Assembly (NCBI GenBank): GCA_947579605.1
Contig: OX388310.1
Coordinates: 5,890,001-5,954,000, forward strand
Direction: 5' to 3'
Length of the DNA stretch: 64,000 nucleotides
DNA from: Athripsodes cinereus
Lineage: Eukaryota > Arthropoda > Insecta > Trichoptera > Leptoceridae
The translations under genes and the position numbers were made by a program. The notes beneath the pieces were generated by a model. The model was not told the DNA's origin, made no database searches, and was given only the letters and a program-made list of their open reading frames with translations. Positions 60,423-64,000 of this stretch are shown piece after piece; the stretch's first letter is position 1, and each line of letters starts with the position of its first letter.

Positions 60423-60602
60423 AACGGACTCAAATATTTATGTGTGGATTCAAGGACTCGAGTTACATAAATAAATATTTTCAGGGATACAATGGATTTG
60501 TGTAAAAGAATAATTATAATCATTAACGATTATTAAAAAAATATTCTTTACAAGGTCGTCGTAAAGGTTGAAAATGAATGTATTTACTTATTTATTTTAA
60601 AG

Positions 60603-61104
60603 AAGAAAAGTAGCCGGTGCTAGGATTAACGGTGCACTTCGACCCATTGTCAGCAATGACAATGTGTCGAACATGGCAAAACTGCTAGTGCACAATACCA
60701 TCCTGGTACCGACACTTATGTATGCAAGCGAAACGTGGACATGGTTGAAGAAGGACGAAGGTGGAATAAATGCTGTGGAGATGAGATCGCTGAGGAGGAT
60801 GGTTAGTAAAACGTTGCGTGATAGAGTGAGGAATGAGGATATTAGAAGAATGAGTGGATGCAAGAGGAGTGTTGTGGATAGAATGCGTGTAAATAAATTG
60901 AGATGGTTTGGTCATGTGGAACGAATGAAAGAGGAAAGAATGACAAAGAGGATATACTTGGCTGAAAGGAGGGGTGTGCGTGCATGAGAAATTGTATGAC
61001 TGTATAGGAAGCGAAAAAGTATGTAAGGACAGATCTAATTGGCGTTCCGTTCTCTCTGCCTACCCCACTTGGGATACGGCGTGAGGGAATAGATAGATAG
61101 AAAA
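60603..61104 (+). pseudogene. LINE reverse-transcriptase 3' portion with (GATA)n tail
   Basis: The same family as 54090-54789: RRKVAGARINGALRPIVSND, LVPTLMYASETWTWLKKDEG, AVEMRSLRRMVSKTLRDRV, KLRWFGHVERMKEERMTKRI. After AERRGV about 30 codons (the GRPRTTWLDHVD stretch kept at 34019) are deleted, with a frameshift. The end (VLSAYPTWDTA) resumes and stops in AATAGATAGATAG. 5'-truncated, catalytic core absent. Confidence 0.78.
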
Positions 61105-61213
61105 TAGGTCGTCCATCTTTAGACGTAGATCTCCGCTATGATTTTCCATTCTTTCTTTTTATGTTTCACTTCATCTCCTTCCTTCCATATTAAAATTATC
61201 GATCACATAATCA

Positions 61214-61681
61214 AATTCATTCATTCATTCATCGCCCTCAACGCTCCTCTGCACCAATTGCGTCACCTCTTTCGTTGTCGATGTCGTTGTCATAGGAACA
61301 GTGTATTGTGAAAGAGGGGCGTCCGGCCCGACGAAACCCTTGCGGACAGAAGAACAGTGCTCTTTTTGGCCAACTATCATTGGCCATTCTCAAAACATCT
61401 CCCAGCCAGGACCATCGTCTCTCCTGTATTACAGAGGTTACAGGTCTCTGCTGGGTGCACAGGCGCACAGCATCATTTGTAACATGTTCATACCATTTGA
61501 CATCCAAAATCCTTCTGAGACACTTGTTTTCAAAGCTTAGTATCTTCCGCTCTTGAGCCTTGGTTAAGTGCCAAGATTCACAGCCAAATAGAAGGAGTGG
61601 GATGATGCACACATTGAACAAGCGACATTTTGTCCTGATGCTGAGTCCAGACGCCTTCCAAACTTTGTTCATGTTATTCAT
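61214..61681 (-). pseudogene. LINE C-terminal fragment, different family, with (ATGA)n tail
   Basis: The minus frame has LLLFGCESWHLTKAQERKIL, SFENKCLRRILDVKWYEHV, RRWSWLGDVLRM and GRPS. The pattern (.G.E.W..T......F...CLRRIL...W....N.......Q.P....I..RR..WLG..LRM) is that of RTE-like or related LINE polyproteins. It ends beside ATTCATTCATTCATTCATC (tail). A 45-bp relic of the same family recurs at 61868-61912 (GGGATGATGCACGTACTGAA). Confidence 0.72.
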
Positions 61682-61912
61682 ATTATTTAGGTAGGCACCT
61701 ACACAATAATTTAGATGTGCGAAACTTATGAATTATTTATGTACTTGTTTATAATTTTGTATTCTTACTTGTGTATGATAATGTTTAGTTAGGAACATCC
61801 ATATTATTCTGTTGACTTTTAGAGATTGACATATTTATCATTAAGTGTATATGTATAAGCCATTTAGAAGAATTGGGATGATGCACGTACTGAACAAGCG
61901 GCATTTTATCCT

Positions 61913-64000
61913 TACATAATCAAATAATCGCTAATATCTCATAATTATCAAAATATGTTTTATTTTTTGCAAAAACAAATGCCGAGTAAAGAGTTATAGT
62001 TTTTCATAATTTTATCGTCTCGAACTATTTGTATGATACTATAAAAGCTTCACACAATACAAAAAAACTAGGTGTTCTTTACATGCATTGAAAAGGATGG
62101 TTATTTATAGAGCATCGTTATTATGTTATGTACTAGGTGCTGATATAAGGTAGGTAGGTACTATGCAACGATGTGAAACCAATTAACTTTTTGTATTATC
62201 TTTTACAGAAGCGAGTGACATTACATGCTATAGGTATAGGTATTATCTATACATCCCAATGCATTCTCATTGTACCTGTTTAAATTTTTCAGTGGCGTGT
62301 CTTCCACATATGCCGCAATGGCCAATAAAAAGTATGACAATGGGAAAAATCATAATTTCGCGCTCAGTCTTAAGTAAATTCTTGCGTATTCTTACGTATT
62401 CAATACACCATCGGTGTACATGCATGGTAAAGGATGAATCAGATTGTTAATGTTGTAAAGTGTTGTCTCTAGTGCTAAAAATTTTAGCACGTAGCAATGC
62501 GTAACTGTAAGAACATAGTTTGCAAGAATATTGTAATCGTGAGTGGTGTCTTATAGGGAGTGTCTCCTCCAAAGGATATTGAGAGTTGTAATTTAGGAGA
62601 GGGTTTTGTCGAGGGAAGCCTTTGAGGCAAATCCTGAGTTCTCTCTTCAAATGTTTCTTTTTTGTTTCGTTGAGTCTGGATGATGTAGGAGTTCAGCTCT
62701 TAAAACATCCAGGGGAGAGTGGTGACAAATCCTTAATGACAATGTCCTCATAAGACGAAAGACGTCTCTCTGAATAAAGAACATACTGTCGAAAAAAATA
62801 TAATTCTTAAGTGGCATAATATTATTATTATGGTTGCACTTAAGATAATGCAAGACAAGAACTAAATAAAGCATTATTGTCTTGCTTTAACGTATAGTTT
62901 CTTATGTGGGTTATTTCCGTAATATTTCTGTCTCGCTCATCTTCTTCTAAAATACGCTACACAGCACTACATAACTGAAGTGCCCGCATACATAGGTATC
63001 TGTTGAAGGTATTATTTCGCAATTTGTATAGAAATATAATCCAGGCTTACGATCGTAGTAGAATGCGTTGGTTTTCCTTAAGAGGGCTCAACACCCCTTC
63101 TTTGGGATTTCATGCAAACGAATTAGCAAAATTACTACCATTTTATTTTTAATATATTTTAAATTCTGGATCACATGTAGGTATGTTATTTTTTATAATT
63201 ATATAATATTTTGAACATTTTTAAATGCGATTTTATCATTTTAGTTTTATTTTGCTGCGAGAAATATAGTGAAAATATTTTTTGAAAATTACCGTCGCAA
63301 TGATGATAGGTTGAGTGGTGCTATTTTAAACAAATTATCCTTAATAATACAAGAGTGTTAATAAAATTTTAAAACCAAGATTAATCTTATAATATCGTGA
63401 ATTTTATGATGCACCTTGATTTATTTATTTACAACACTTGGATTTTCTTAATTATTATGACAAACTGCATACACATAAAAAAAATTCATTATCATAAAAA
63501 TTATAGAAAATGTTTATGATTCAACCATTTGTTTTATTTTTATAATAATATGGAATGTTGTTTACCATGCATACTACATATTATATAACATCATTATGTG
63601 CAATAATCAAGAATAAAGCGAGTTTAACAAATTTTTAGATTCAGAAGGCATACTCTGTGCCGAGCGAGAGCATGTGGGGGTATACTCGCTCCGTCTCTGA
63701 ATTAGGAAATAAATAAATTCAATTTATAGAATAAATACAACTTAAATTTTATTTATATGTGACAACATACTATTTTTTTATACTAATGAATATTTTTGCA
63801 TATAAAATTTTGGCTTATATTTATTAATAAAGCTATTTTATTTATTATTTAAATAATTTTCTCTGCGCCTACTAAAAATTGCTGCCTGAAACCACTAGAG
63901 CTAAATCTGATTTGTACCTTAGGTAAGAACGGCTGGCCAGTACCTACTTAAATGAGTGACCATCATAACTATTATTAGTCCAATTTTACAGACTTTATTG
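61913..64000. other. Spacer to window end, nothing specific seen
   Basis: AT-rich; short open frames without recognisable homology, no RNA gene seen. Confidence 0.4.

Overview
This is a repeat-dominated, AT-rich eukaryotic window. The TAGGTAGGTACCTAC-type words, the tRNA-derived SINEs, the many 5'-truncated LINEs and the short spliceosomal introns (GT...TTCCAG/TTTCAG) suggest an insect, most likely a moth or butterfly. I see no convincing host protein-coding gene; nearly every coding signal belongs to a mobile element.

Region 1 (1-9.5 kb) holds a large LTR element (1132-9513) inserted into an older LINE. It has 2,473-bp LTRs that look identical, a 4-bp target duplication (AGTA), a primer-binding site that is a perfect complement to a tRNA-Pro 3' end, and a polypurine tract. 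Its 3.4-kb interior has no gag or pol, so it is LARD-like (large retrotransposon derivative). A sister copy (21513-29868, TSD GTAT) lies in region 3.

Region 2 (9.5-19.1 kb) is a graveyard of SINE copies with (TAG)n tails, LINE 3' fragments and a fold-back MITE.

Region 3 (19152-33292) is the most interesting part. It is a complete DNA transposon with perfect 30-bp terminal inverted repeats beginning CGTCGCTG, a 4-bp TSD (CTAT), and subterminal repeats of the inner TIR half. It carries a spliced transposase gene whose N-terminal part is built from nine tandem 72-bp exons on a 182/183-bp period. The C-terminal exon encodes a 588-aa protein with an apparent DDE triad (D320, D397, E436). The second LARD has inserted exactly at one splice donor of the exon array. 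Removing it restores the 182-bp period, so the transposon is about 5.8 kb without it.

Region 4 (33.3-39.7 kb) has LINE and SINE debris and a tandem duplication. Region 5 (39732-44527) is a second, divergent transposon of the same type on the minus strand. It shares the CGTCGCTG TIR start, a 30-bp perfect TIR, a 4-bp TSD (GTAT), subterminal repeats, and a homologous DDE transposase (D274, D350, E389). Its N-terminus is different: three LCPxTGxF motifs and a VDVEEH repeat. In both transposases the N-terminal part and the DDE part are offset in frame at an A-rich run at the same homologous place. Two divergent, apparently recent members side by side define a transposon group with shared hallmarks. 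Its superfamily cannot be fixed without a search; Sola is one candidate because of its 4-bp TSDs.

Region 6 (44.5-64 kb) has more SINE and LINE fragments, fold-back MITEs, tandem repeats and long stretches where I see nothing specific.
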